A stretch of 49,968 bases of DNA from Rhizobium sp. Q54. GTDB lineage: Bacteria; Pseudomonadota; Alphaproteobacteria; Rhizobiales; Xanthobacteraceae. Of the stretch, positions 42,335 through 49,968 are shown piece after piece; the stretch's first letter is position 1, and every line of letters begins with the position of its first letter. Below the pieces are notes generated by a model. It had not been told where the DNA came from and did not search any database. It saw nothing but the letters and a program-made list of their open reading frames with translations. The stretch is from the NCBI GenBank assembly GCA_945870035.1, contig CAMBQQ010000019.1:1-49968 (forward strand). Reading direction: 5' to 3'. A program made the translations under genes and the position numbers.

Positions 42335-43003
42335 CTAGACGCCCGGCGTCACGCAGGACAGAACGGCGGTGTAATGCACGCCGGCCGCGGTCAGCACGAA
42401 GCCGTGCCAGATCGCGTTCTGAAACCGCAATCGTCGCCAGACATGAAACAGAACGCCGACGGAATATAGCGCGCCGCCGATGGCGATCAGCCATAGCGTC
42501 AGCGGCCGCAAGGCCTCGATCACCGGCTCATAGGCCAAGGCGCCGCTCCAGCCGAGAACCAGATAAAGCGCTATCGACAGGCGATCGAAACGTCCGGGCC
42601 ACCATAATTTAAGCGCGATGCCGATGGCCGCGGTCAGCCACACGACGGCGAGCAGCGCGGCGGCGATGAGCCCGCTTTTCATCTGGACCAGGAACGGCGT
42701 GTAGGTGGCCGCGATAAGCAGATAGATCGCCGAATGGTCGAAGCGGCGCAGCAGCCATTTGCGCGGCGATACCGGCCAGAGATTGTAGGCGGCGGAAAGT
42801 CCGAGCATCGCGAGCAGGCCGATGACGTAGATGACGACCGATCCGATCTCGGCGCCATGCAGGGCTTGGAACGCAATCGCCAGCAGAACAATAGCGCCTG
42901 TCAGGCCAAGCGCAACGCCGATGCCATGCACGATTCCGTCGGCGATGATCTCGGCGCGATCATAGGTCCAGCCGAACGTGGCGTGGCGATGGGGAGAATT
43001 CAT
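42335..43003 (-). CDS. TrhA/hemolysin III-type (PAQR) membrane protein
   Basis: A 222-residue seven-helix membrane protein of the hemolysin III/TrhA family, with the conserved metal-site residues: DGIVHGIG, LRRFDHSAIYLLIAATYTPF (Asp, His) and ALYSVGVLFHVWR plus the final IWHGFVLTAAGVHY. TrhA is linked to membrane energetics rather than haemolysis. ATG 43003 is chosen; the frame extends to 43072, where residues before MNSPHRH look non-native. Confidence 0.87.
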   Translation of the reverse strand: MNSPHRHATFGWTYDRAEIIADGIVHGIGVALGLTGAIVLLAIAFQALHGAEIGSVVIYVIGLLAMLGLSAAYNLWPVSPRKWLLRRFDHSAIYLLIAATYTPFLVQMKSGLIAAALLAVVWLTAAIGIALKLWWPGRFDRLSIALYLVLGWSGALAYEPVIEALRPLTLWLIAIGGALYSVGVLFHVWRRLRFQNAIWHGFVLTAAGVHYTAVLSCVTPGV

Positions 43004-43068
43004 GGCGGCAACATCGTTGTTCAATACGGCCAATTTGCGTCGCATTGACGCGTGACGATGGCCTTTGG

Positions 43069-44022
43069 TCACGCGACCGCCTTCTCAACTTCCTCCATCT
43101 CCACTTGCGGCAGCAGCTGCTTCACTTCCGCTTCGCTGCACAGTTCGGTGCCCGGGCTCATCACAGCCGCGGAGCCGGCGGCGACGCCCATACGGAAGGC
43201 TTCCTCCATCGGCTTGCCGGCAGCGAGCGCTGAAACCATGCCGCCGACAAAACTGTCGCCCGCGCCAACCGCGCTGACCACTTCAATGTCGAGCGGCTTG
43301 GCTTTCCAGACGCGCTTCGCCGTCACCAGCAAAGCGCCTTTCTCGCCGAGCGTCAGCGCAACCGCTTCGGCGCGGCCGCTGACGATCAGCTTGCGGCACG
43401 CCGCGATGCAGGCCGCGTCGCTGTCGAGCGTTGCGCCAACCATCTCGCTTAATTCGTTCAGGTTCGGCTTGAACAGCATAACGCCTTCATCGAGCACCGC
43501 CGACAGCGCCGAGCCCGACGTATCGACCACGGTCTGCGCGCCCATTTGTTTCGCCGCCTTGACGACGCGGGCAAAAAAATCGTCCGGTACGCCGGGCGGC
43601 ACGCTTCCGCTGGCGACGACGAATTTCGGTTTCGATGGCAGCGACACCAGACGCTCCAGGCAGGCTTCCCATTCGGCGCGGTGCAGCTTCGCGCCCGGCA
43701 AGACGAAGCGGAACTGGTTGCCGCTGTCGGTTTCGTAGGCGGTGAAGTTCTCGCGGGTCTCGACATGCGACGGCGTAACGATGCTGTCGATGCCTTCGCG
43801 CTCGACCAGCCGTTGCAGCAGTTTGCCGATCGCGCCGCCGACCGGATAGATCGCCGCGACGTCGCTGCCGAGCCGGTGCGCCACCCGCGCCACATTGATG
43901 CCGCCGCCGCCCGGATCGCGCTTGGGCGACGAGCATCGCAATTTCGCCGTTGGCTCGACATGCTCGACATTGACGAAAATGTCGACCGACGGGTTGATGG
44001 TAAGTGTCACAATATCTGGCAC
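43069..44022 (-). CDS. PfkB-family sugar-phosphate kinase (1-phosphofructokinase-like)
   Basis: A 317-residue ribokinase-fold kinase. LTINPSVDIFV is the usual start of the 1-phosphofructokinase/6-phosphofructokinase II branch; GGGGINVARVAHRLG is the substrate region, and AVGAGDSFVGGMV the catalytic Asp signature. The substrate (fructose 1-P or 6-P, tagatose 6-P) cannot be told from sequence. I chose GTG 44022, which gives MPDIVTLTINP; an earlier TTG (44061) is possible. Confidence 0.85.
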   Translation of the reverse strand: MPDIVTLTINPSVDIFVNVEHVEPTAKLRCSSPKRDPGGGGINVARVAHRLGSDVAAIYPVGGAIGKLLQRLVEREGIDSIVTPSHVETRENFTAYETDSGNQFRFVLPGAKLHRAEWEACLERLVSLPSKPKFVVASGSVPPGVPDDFFARVVKAAKQMGAQTVVDTSGSALSAVLDEGVMLFKPNLNELSEMVGATLDSDAACIAACRKLIVSGRAEAVALTLGEKGALLVTAKRVWKAKPLDIEVVSAVGAGDSFVGGMVSALAAGKPMEEAFRMGVAAGSAAVMSPGTELCSEAEVKQLLPQVEMEEVEKAVA

Positions 44023-44132
44023 GTTCGCTGTCCACTTCGCGGTTGAGCCGCAAGAAACCAACGCATGAAACTAGAGTATGACTAACTATTTGTTGCGCCG
44101 GGTGTTCCGTGGCGCCGCCGACGACAGCAATC

Positions 44133-45398
44133 TTACGCTGCCCAGCGTTTGAGCAGCACCGACGCATTGACGCCGCCGAAACCGAAGCCGTTGGCCATGG
44201 CGTAATCGATCGTCTGCACCCGCGCTTTCGGGCCGACCAGATCGAGCCCGGCGGCGAGATCGTCCGGTATTTCGAGATTGATTGTCGGTGGTAATGTACC
44301 GGTGCGCAGCGCCCCAATGGCAAAGATTGCGCCGATCGCGCCGGCGGCGCCCAGCAGATGCCCGGTCGCCGCCTTGGTCGATGTGATCGAGACGCGCGCG
44401 CCGTTGAACACGCCGCGAATGGCGGTCAGCTCGGCGGCGTCGCCCAGTGGCGTCGACGTCGCATGGGCATTGATATGGCCGACCTGCTCGGGTGCGATGC
44501 CGGCGGCATCGATCGCCAGCCGCATGCAGCGTTGCAGGCCTTCGCCATCGGCGGGCGCCGCCGCCATGCTGTAGGCGTCCGAGGTGGTGCCGTAGCCGAC
44601 GATCTCGGCCAGCGGCGTGGCGCCGCGCTGGAGCGCATGATCGAGCGCTTCGATGACCAGAACGGCGGAGCCTTCGCTCATGACAAAACCGTCGCGCGCC
44701 TGGTCGAAGGGCCGCGACGCCCGCGCTGGCGTATCGTTGAATTCGGTCGAGAGTGCGCGCGCCGCGGCGAAGCTGCCGAGACTGACGCGCTCGATGCAGG
44801 CTTCGGCGCCGCCGCAGACCGCGACGTCGGCCTCTCCTGTGCGGATCAGGCGCGCACCGTCGCCGAGTGCTTGCAGGCTGGCGGCGCAAGCGGTCACCGG
44901 CGCGCCGATCGGCCCGCGAAAGCCGTGCCGAATCGAAATCTGTCCGGCGGCGAGATTGACGAGAAACGACGGCACCGTGAACGGCGACAGCTTGCGCGCG
45001 CCGCGCTCATCGATCGTGTGCACCGCCTGCTTCATGGTGGCGAAGCCGCCAATGCCGGAAGCGATGATGGTCGCGGTGCGATTGCGCTCGGCGTCGGTCG
45101 CAGGCGCCCAGCCCGCTTGCGCGATCGCTTCATCGGCGGCGGCCATGGCGAATTGGATGAAGCGATCCATCCGCATCTGTTCTTTGGCCGTGACCGTACG
45201 GTTGGGATCGAAGCCGCCTTCGGCATCTTCCATAATTGTCGGCACCACGCCGGCGATCTTGGCCGGCACGTCGGGCACCAGATTGTCGGACAGGCGGCGA
45301 ATGCCGGAACGGCCGGCGAGCAAGCGTTGCCACACCAGATCGGCGCCGCAACCGAGCGGAGATACGATGCCATATCCGGTGACTACAATGCGTCGCAT
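44133..45398 (-). CDS. fabF: 3-oxoacyl-ACP synthase II-type enzyme
   Basis: A 421-residue KAS II condensing enzyme that elongates acyl chains with malonyl-ACP. The triad is complete: Cys in VTACAASLQ, His in INAHATSTPLGDAAE and His in KAATGHLLGAAG; it starts MRRIVVTGYGIVSPLG. No ACP or malonyl transferase gene is adjacent, so it may be a second, specialised copy rather than the main FabF. Confidence 0.9.
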   Translation of the reverse strand: MRRIVVTGYGIVSPLGCGADLVWQRLLAGRSGIRRLSDNLVPDVPAKIAGVVPTIMEDAEGGFDPNRTVTAKEQMRMDRFIQFAMAAADEAIAQAGWAPATDAERNRTATIIASGIGGFATMKQAVHTIDERGARKLSPFTVPSFLVNLAAGQISIRHGFRGPIGAPVTACAASLQALGDGARLIRTGEADVAVCGGAEACIERVSLGSFAAARALSTEFNDTPARASRPFDQARDGFVMSEGSAVLVIEALDHALQRGATPLAEIVGYGTTSDAYSMAAAPADGEGLQRCMRLAIDAAGIAPEQVGHINAHATSTPLGDAAELTAIRGVFNGARVSITSTKAATGHLLGAAGAIGAIFAIGALRTGTLPPTINLEIPDDLAAGLDLVGPKARVQTIDYAMANGFGFGGVNASVLLKRWAA

Positions 45399-45463
45399 GC
45401 TGCTCCTGCGGCTTCGACCGGCGGGCTGAAATCCCGGGCGAAGGCTGCCCGCGTGCGGACGTT

Positions 45464-45757
45464 TCAGTCCAGCATGGTCTGCTTGCTTTGCTCGGCGTCG
45501 TAGACCGAAACCTGAACGATCGGGTGCGCCTTTTTGATGGCTTTGCCGGCCGTTTCGGCCTCATCCATCGATGCGTAAGTGGCCTTGGTTTGCCGATCGA
45601 CCTGAAGCCGGAAGCGCCCGAGGACGGGGCGGTTCTGACCGGCCTTGGCTGTTGCTGCTGCCGGCTCGGCTGCCGCTTCTTTCTTCGGCATGCTCATCGT
45701 GGCCATACGCGACAATTCCTTGTTGGCCCGGACCGATTTCCGGACATCTTCATCCAT
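45464..45757 (-). CDS. Hypothetical small protein
   Basis: A 97-residue protein with an Ala/Lys-rich first half (KKEAAAEPAAATAKAG) and a folded-looking second half (RPVLGRFRLQVDRQTKATYASMDEAETAGKAIKKAHP, core GRFRLQVDRQTKATY). Function unknown. It lies 65 bases upstream of fabF on the same strand and may be co-transcribed. Confidence 0.6.
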   Translation of the reverse strand: MDEDVRKSVRANKELSRMATMSMPKKEAAAEPAAATAKAGQNRPVLGRFRLQVDRQTKATYASMDEAETAGKAIKKAHPIVQVSVYDAEQSKQTMLD

Positions 45758-45817
45758 CTAAGTGCCCCTGTGGTTTTTGGATAGTGCCTCCCAAACCGTG
45801 GACCGAACTGATTCGGG

Positions 45818-45852
45818 GTTTTAAGGCCACGTCCCGACTGTGGCCTTAAAAC
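45818..45852. repeat. 13-bp perfect inverted repeat in a divergent promoter region
   Basis: GTTTTAAGGCCAC (45818-45830) and GTGGCCTTAAAAC (45840-45852) flank a 9-base loop. It lies between the divergent hypothetical genes at 45757 and 45917. It could be an operator or an RNA hairpin in a leader. Confidence 0.55.
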
Positions 45853-45916
45853 GGGGCACAAGGCAAGAACGTCTGCTATAGATGGTGTGTAGCACTGGAA
45901 TTGAACAGGTTCAAAA

Positions 45917-46135
45917 ATGGCGACCCGCCAGCACCGTTTGAGCGAGTTCAACGGCGGCCCGCCGCCGGCGGACCTTGCCTTGCAGTTGCTGTGCGAAGAC
46001 CACAATGGAACCTATGTCCTGCCCTATCTGTGCCGTTGGCAGGGCGCGGCGTGGCGCAATTGCGTCAGCCAGGAAGTCATCGAAGCCGCCGTGGTCGGCT
46101 GGCGCGAAGCGCCGCGCACGAGGAGTATCACATGA
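45917..46135 (+). CDS. Hypothetical small protein upstream of BrnA-like gene
   Basis: A 72-residue soluble protein (MATRQHRLSEFNGGPPPADLA...) with LLCEDHNGTYVLPYLCRW in the middle. I do not recognise it; it does not match BrnT toxins. It overlaps the next gene by 4 nt (ATGA) and so is co-translated with it. Confidence 0.6.
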   Translation: MATRQHRLSEFNGGPPPADLALQLLCEDHNGTYVLPYLCRWQGAAWRNCVSQEVIEAAVVGWREAPRTRSIT

Positions 46136-46368
46136 AAAATGATCGGCCGCGCCGCATGGGCGATAGCCGCCAGGACGCTGAAGCGCTGTTCAAGGCGGTC
46201 ACCACCAAGCCGGTGGAAGCGCCGGCCAAGGCAGCGCCGGCGCTGCCCGGTGTCAAGGAAATGGTGTCGCTGCGCCTCGACAAGGACGTGCTCGAGCATT
46301 TCCAGGAAGACGGGCCCGGATGGCAGGACCGCATCAACGATGCCTTGCGCAAAGCTTCCGGAAAATAA
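46132..46368 (+). CDS. BrnA-like antitoxin/CopG-type DNA-binding protein without BrnT
   Basis: A 78-residue protein whose C-terminal half, VSLRLDKDVLEHFQEDGPGW then QDRINDALRK, is the ribbon-helix-helix signature of BrnA antitoxins. The ATG has AGGAG 6 bases upstream. BrnA normally follows a BrnT ribonuclease; here the upstream partner is an unrelated 72-residue protein. It may be an orphan regulator. Confidence 0.75.
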   Translation: MKNDRPRRMGDSRQDAEALFKAVTTKPVEAPAKAAPALPGVKEMVSLRLDKDVLEHFQEDGPGWQDRINDALRKASGK

Positions 46369-46391
46369 TTGGTAGCGTGCAAACTACAAAA

Positions 46392-46426
46392 AACGGCCGT
46401 GCATCGCTGCACGGCCGTTCTGTTTT
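46392..46426. terminator. Bidirectional intrinsic terminator
   Basis: A 12-bp perfect stem AACGGCCGTGCA / TGCACGGCCGTT with TCGC loop, with A-run before and CTGTTTT after, lies between the convergent BrnA-like and deacetylase genes. Confidence 0.85.
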
Positions 46427-46434
46427 GATGATGA

Positions 46435-47319
46435 TTAGTTGCTCTTGATCGTCTTGATGACGCTCGACATCGGACGGGCTTCATCAAGTCCGCCGCCCAT
46501 TTCCTTGAGCACCATGTCGACATATTCCTTCTTCGGCTCGGTCGGCGTCTTGCCGGTGATCTGCACCACCTTGTAGCCGCCGTCCTTGAGCTGCTTGAGC
46601 AGTTCGGGCGCAGCGCTGGCGGTCGCCTGCTGGAAGTCGTGCATCAGGACGATGCCTTTGCCCATCTTCTGCAACTTGGCCATCACGGTCTTGATGACCT
46701 GATCGCCCTTGCGCGCCTTGAAGTCGAACGAGTCGAGATCGGTTGAGAACATTGATAGGTTGCGTTCGCCGACATATTTCACCATCGCCGGCGGATGCCG
46801 CAGCGCCGGGAAACGGATGAACGGCGGAACCGGCTTGCCACCGAGTGCGATCGAAACGGCGGCGATGCCCTTTTCGATTTCAGCCTTGGCTTCGTCGTCG
46901 GTCAGGCGCGACAGATCCTTGTGCGACCAGGTGTGCGTACCGATGGTGTGACCGGCGGCGGCGACGCGCTTGAGAATTTCCGGATGCCAGCCGGTATGCT
47001 TGCCGATCGGGAAGAACAGCGCCTTGGTGCACTGGTCGGCGAGTGCTTTCAGTACTGCCGGCGTGTGGCCCGGCCACGGACCGTCGTCGAAAGTCAGAAC
47101 GACTTCTTTGTCCTGCAAGAAGTCGTACGCCTTGAAGTGTTCGAAGCCGAAGCCCGGGCCGCCGGTGGTGTCGATTTCGACGATGCGGGCGACGCCCAGC
47201 GCGTTCGGATTTTCGCATTTCGCAGCCACCGGGGCGGGTGCTTGTGCATTCTGAGCCCAGGCGGCCGAGCCGGCGAGCGACAGTGAGATCGCGGCGGCAA
47301 GGGCCATAGCGGTACGCAT
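46435..47319 (-). CDS. Secreted polysaccharide deacetylase (NodB domain)
   Basis: A 294-residue protein with a signal peptide (MRTAMALAAAISLSLAGSAAWA) and a NodB metal-dependent deacetylase domain: TFDDGP (motif 1), HTWSH (motif 2), RFPALR (motif 3), and VLMHD (late His). Substrate may be peptidoglycan or an exopolysaccharide. ATG 47319 has GGAG 6 bases upstream, preferred to the ATG at 47331. Confidence 0.9.
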   Translation of the reverse strand: MRTAMALAAAISLSLAGSAAWAQNAQAPAPVAAKCENPNALGVARIVEIDTTGGPGFGFEHFKAYDFLQDKEVVLTFDDGPWPGHTPAVLKALADQCTKALFFPIGKHTGWHPEILKRVAAAGHTIGTHTWSHKDLSRLTDDEAKAEIEKGIAAVSIALGGKPVPPFIRFPALRHPPAMVKYVGERNLSMFSTDLDSFDFKARKGDQVIKTVMAKLQKMGKGIVLMHDFQQATASAAPELLKQLKDGGYKVVQITGKTPTEPKKEYVDMVLKEMGGGLDEARPMSSVIKTIKSN

Positions 47320-47558
47320 GACGTGCTCCATATCGTAAAACCTAAATGCCTAAGGGCCATACATTGCGACTTTAACCATTTGAGTCAACGCAACTCAGGA
47401 AAAGCCCGGTTTTTATGCATTTATCGCTACCGATATGGTTAACGCGGGGAGATTTGCCGCATTCCCGTCCAACGTGTTGCCTTAGTCGCTGGGCAGACTT
47501 ATGTGGAGTTCCGGGACGTCCGATCGGCACCCCGCCGGTGGAACCCTGAAGGTTTGTC

Positions 47559-47717
47559 ATGCCGGCGACCGCATCGAACGCAACAGTGCCGTGGGCGTCC
47601 ATCCTGGCCGGGACTGTGGCCGGTTTGTTGATTGCCGGTACCGGCGGATTATGGGCGTATTTCGGTACCGCAGTGTTTTTTGAAATGGTGCGCACCGGGT
47701 GGATGGCGTGCTTCTAG
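47559..47717 (+). CDS. Small single-pass membrane protein upstream of SCO gene
   Basis: A 52-residue frame, MPATASNATVPW then a hydrophobic segment (ASILAGTVAGLLIAGTGGLW), ending FEMVRTGWMACF. Stop TAG at 47715 lies 18 bases before the SCO gene start, same strand. I do not recognise it; its layout suggests a small assembly or respiratory-chain protein. Confidence 0.55.
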   Translation: MPATASNATVPWASILAGTVAGLLIAGTGGLWAYFGTAVFFEMVRTGWMACF

Positions 47718-47735
47718 AGTCAGGCTCCGAACGTC

Positions 47736-48344
47736 ATGAATTCGCGCACCTCGCACATCCTGCCGGTCCTCGCCGCTTTTCTCACCGGCCTGGTGATTTT
47801 CCTCGGCGTGTTCATGTTCGCCACCGGCAATCTCGGCGGCGGTAGCGGCGCACCGGGCTCTTCGGCGATTGGCGGTCCGTTCCAGTTGATCGATCAGGAC
47901 GGCAAGCCGATTTCCGATCAGGACATGAAGGGAAAGCCGTTTCTGGTATTCTTCGGCTTCACCCACTGTCCCGATGTCTGCCCGACCACTCTGTTCGAAG
48001 TGTCGGAACTGATGCGTGCGCTCGGCAAGGATGCCGACCGCACGTCGGCGCTGTTTGTCTCGATCGATCCGGAACGCGACACGCCGGAGAAGCTGAAGGA
48101 TTATCTGTCGAGCTTCGACCCGCGCGCGCGTGCCGCCACTGGCGACCGGGCGGCGATCGACGCCATCTCCAAGGCCTATCGCGTTTATGCCAAGAAAGTG
48201 CCGAGCGATAAGGACAAGGACGACTACAGCATGGACCACACCGCGCTGGTCTATCTGATGGACAAGCAGGGCCGCTTCGTCGCGCCGTTCAGCCTGAAGC
48301 GGCCGCCCGCCGAAGCCGCCGCCGAATTGCGGAAGTATTTGTAA
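47736..48344 (+). CDS. SCO1/SenC-family copper chaperone
   Basis: SCO proteins deliver copper to the CuA centre of cytochrome oxidase. The 202-residue protein has an N-terminal membrane anchor (LPVLAAFLTGLVIFLGVFMF), a thioredoxin fold with the copper site FTHCPDVCPTT and the distal His in YSMDHTALVY. All three ligands are present. Start ATG 47736. No oxidase genes lie nearby. Confidence 0.92.
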   Translation: MNSRTSHILPVLAAFLTGLVIFLGVFMFATGNLGGGSGAPGSSAIGGPFQLIDQDGKPISDQDMKGKPFLVFFGFTHCPDVCPTTLFEVSELMRALGKDADRTSALFVSIDPERDTPEKLKDYLSSFDPRARAATGDRAAIDAISKAYRVYAKKVPSDKDKDDYSMDHTALVYLMDKQGRFVAPFSLKRPPAEAAAELRKYL

Positions 48345-48439
48345 GCGGCGGCGCCGGTCGCAGCAGGCTTCAGCCTTCTTCCGAGTTGCTCGGCTTCTTT
48401 GCGGCGCCACAGCAAGCTTGTCTTTCGCAGCCATATTAG

Positions 48440-48454
48440 CTAAACTTAGTTTAG
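48440..48454. promoter_or_regulatory. Palindromic operator candidate before the VapBC-type pair
   Basis: CTAAACT-T-AGTTTAG is a perfect 7-bp-arm palindrome 17 bases upstream of the antitoxin start. Antitoxins of this type usually repress their own operon through such a site. Confidence 0.6.
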
Positions 48455-48471
48455 TCATATGAGGTCGCATT

Positions 48472-48711
48472 ATGTCCACGGTCAATATCCATGCGGCCAA
48501 GACTCATCTTTCACGCTTGGTGGAGAAAGCCGCAGCCGGCGAGGAAATCATCATTGCCAAGGCCGGCACGCCCCTCGCCAAGTTGGGCCCGCTTGCCGCA
48601 ACCGAACAGCGGACGCGCCGTCTTGGTCGCTTGGCCGGCCGCATCACCGTCCCGCCGGATTTCGATGCGCCGTTGGCCGACCACGTTATTGATGCTTTCG
48701 AAGGCCGCTGA
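48472..48711 (+). CDS. Phd/YefM-type antitoxin
   Basis: A 79-residue antitoxin with the Phd DNA-binding fold: VNIHAAKTHLSRLVEKAAAGEEIIIAKAGTPLAKL, core THLSRLVEKAAAGEE. The C-terminus (DFDAPLADHVIDAFEGR) should wrap the toxin. GAGGT lies about 7 bases upstream. The TGATG overlap joins it to the toxin gene. Confidence 0.9.
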   Translation: MSTVNIHAAKTHLSRLVEKAAAGEEIIIAKAGTPLAKLGPLAATEQRTRRLGRLAGRITVPPDFDAPLADHVIDAFEGR

Positions 48712-49097
48712 TGCGGCTCCTGCTCGACACTCATGTGCTGCTATGGGCGCTCGCCAGTCCCAAGCAACTCGGCAAAGACGCGCGCGCGGCTATTGAAGAT
48801 CCGGCCAATGTGGTGCTGTTCAGCGCGGCCAGCATCTGGGAAATCGCAATCAAGGCCTCTCTGAAACGAACCGACTTTCGGGTGTCGCCGGGCGAGATAG
48901 CGGCAGTCGCGCTCGAGAGCGGCTTTACGGAATTGCCTGTTAATTCGGCCGCCGCTGCCCACACCGCCAAGCTTCCGGCGCATCACCGCGACCCGTTTGA
49001 CCGCATTTTGATCGCACAGGCAGTCACGGAGCCAGCCGTGTTCTACACGGCCGATGCCCAACTCGAAGTCTATTCCGATCTGGTTCGCCGCATTTGA
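48711..49097 (+). CDS. vapC: VapC-type PIN-domain toxin ribonuclease
   Basis: A 128-residue PIN ribonuclease with the acidic active-site residues: LLLDTHVLLW (Asp6), SAASIWEIAIKA (Glu), DPFDRILIAQA (Asp) and FYTAD (Asp). Such toxins cleave tRNA or rRNA when the antitoxin is lost. Its end overlaps the glycosyltransferase remnant by 28 bases on the opposite strand. Confidence 0.92.
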   Translation: MRLLLDTHVLLWALASPKQLGKDARAAIEDPANVVLFSAASIWEIAIKASLKRTDFRVSPGEIAAVALESGFTELPVNSAAAAHTAKLPAHHRDPFDRILIAQAVTEPAVFYTADAQLEVYSDLVRRI

Positions 49098-49660
49098 CCG
49101 CTTCGCGCCGTACTGTCCCCCATCGCAGACAGTTCGCCGCGCTTCTTCAGGCCATCGATTTCACGTTCCAGATGCAAAAGCGCGCGCGTGATCCTCGTGG
49201 CCCGATGCGATGTCTTCGCCAGGCCATGTGCGGTTTTTTCCCAAGCGTAGGGCGCGAAGAATAATTGCAGCAGTGCGCGCCATGCCGCGTAGGACAGCAT
49301 CAGCCAATGCACCGGCGTCAGCAGCAGCACCCAGGCCGCGGAAACGAGTCCCCGGCGTTTTAAGCCCAGCCAGCCGAGAAACGCCGAACTCAAATAGCCA
49401 ATGATAGCAGCCGCGCCATACAGGGCGCCGGGCACCGACAATGCGGCGCGGTCGCCGTTGAGAACTTCGCCGCCGCTGGCGAGCGCGTAGATCAGCCCGG
49501 CCATGAACAACGGATGCACCAGAGCGGCCAGCGCATTGCCGCCGACCATCAGTTGAAAACCGAGAAAGCCCGGCAGGCCGAGATCGCGCAGCAGCCGGAC
49601 AGGTTCGCGCATATGCACCAACCAGGTCTGCATCCATCCCTTTACGACCCATTCGTGCAA
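49070..49660 (-). pseudogene. C-terminal fragment of a family 2 glycosyltransferase
   Basis: The frame gives only about 190 residues, beginning KGWMQTWLVHMREP, which is an internal catalytic-end motif of long membrane GT2 enzymes, then about four membrane helices and the tail YAWEKTAHGLAKTS. The GT-A catalytic domain (nucleotide-binding DxD) is missing. Upstream the frame diverges near 49648 and hits a stop at about 49709, with no ATG. The 5' part was lost or separated by the adjoining integrase element. Confidence 0.75.
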
Positions 49661-49801
49661 GTTCGGTAGCGTCCGTCGGCGTTCAAATTTGATAAGTAAA
49701 TCAATAACTTATACAACGTCGTCGTTCGTGATGGGTCGCTGAAAGCTCCCGGGAGCCGGGGATTTTGTTGCGATGGTGTTGCAACGGATGGGTGGTGATC
49801 G
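49661..49801. other. Junction region between glycosyltransferase remnant and integrase
   Basis: An AT-richer 141-base stretch with no gene. The change from GT2 homology near 49648 to this sequence marks the probable element boundary. A CTCCCGGGAG palindrome lies at 49747-49756. No tRNA end is recognisable, so the attachment site appears to lie in or near the glycosyltransferase gene. Confidence 0.5.
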
Positions 49802-49968
49802 ATGGCAAAGAGGGCTGGCAAGACTTGGCAGGGAGTGGCGCTGACTCACCGGGGTATAGAAACCCTCCAGCCGGAAGCGTCGGCCTATCGCGTGCCTGAT
49901 CTAAGATGTCCCGGGCTGGGCGTCCGTGTGGCTACAAGCGGCCAAAAGACCTGGGACCTGGTATTCCG
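49802..49968 (+). CDS. N-terminal part of a second tyrosine integrase
   Basis: The frame MAKRAGKTWQGVALTHRGIE continues LQPEASAYRVPDLRCPGLGVRV, ending at the window edge after 55 codons. The pattern YRVPDLRCPGLGVRVATSGQ is the arm-binding DUF4102 start of P4-type integrases. It reads rightward, into the presumed element. The rest is outside the window. Confidence 0.8.
   Translation, partial: MAKRAGKTWQGVALTHRGIETLQPEASAYRVPDLRCPGLGVRVATSGQKTWDLVF

Noticed and set aside
47372..47695. 107-codon minus-strand frame and 60-codon plus frame before the SCO gene
   Set aside because: Both overlap the better-supported 52-residue membrane protein and lack domain or start signals.

Overview
The window comes from the chromosome of a GC-rich alphaproteobacterium, most likely a member of the Hyphomicrobiales related to Bradyrhizobium, Rhodoplanes or Pseudolabrys. 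This rests on gcrA, the long-form dCTP deaminase, a SAM-II riboswitch before metZ, the phoR-pstSCAB-phoU-phoB order, and intergenic palindromic repeats of a type common in that group. A vertically inherited core (about 13.2-49.6 kb) lies between two integrase-bearing mobile segments whose integrases point away from the core.

Left mobile segment (1 to about 13,216). After the tail of a probable transposase and 670 bases of remnant sequence comes one tight operon: Vsr nick endonuclease, DNA cytosine-5 methyltransferase, MutL/MORC-type GHKL ATPase, Z1-domain SF2-like ATPase, PD-(D/E)XK (DUF4420) nuclease and AIPR protein. An Mrr-type nuclease converges on the operon from the other strand. An AlpA-like regulator and a tyrosine integrase follow. 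The segment ends in a 47-nt 3' half of a tRNA-Phe gene, which marks the integration junction. The layout is that of an integrative defence island carrying an elaborate restriction-modification-like system.

Core, 13.3-22 kb: an Asp-box beta-propeller protein, ureidoglycolate lyase, a small cytochrome c, a VanB-type reductase, and a leftward operon of ECF sigma factor, membrane anti-sigma factor and secreted subtilase. The extracytoplasmic end of the anti-sigma factor resembles a subtilase propeptide. A His-rich exported protein is divergent from this operon. 20-29 kb: a flippase-like membrane protein, then the phosphate regulon phoR, pstS, pstC, pstA, pstB, phoU, phoB, with a Pho box before pstS. 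29-39 kb: a signal-less solute-binding-like protein, gcrA, argD-argF, hslO, an L,D-transpeptidase, apaG, and an opgC-SGNH-SGNH trio. 38.5-45.8 kb: metZ under a SAM-II riboswitch with an attenuator, dcd, a GlsB-type membrane protein, tRNA-Gly(CCC) with two 26-bp perfect palindromes, a TrhA-type membrane protein, a PfkB-type sugar-phosphate kinase and a KAS II enzyme. 45.9-49.1 kb: an orphan BrnA-like antitoxin, a polysaccharide deacetylase, a 52-residue membrane protein, a SCO-family protein and a VapBC-type toxin-antitoxin pair.

Right edge (49.07-49.97 kb): only the C-terminal part of a family-2 glycosyltransferase remains, and 142 bases later a second tyrosine integrase begins and runs off the window. 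The most promising leads are the multi-component defence operon, the sigma/anti-sigma/subtilase operon with its propeptide-like anti-sigma domain, and the OpgC-SGNH pair.
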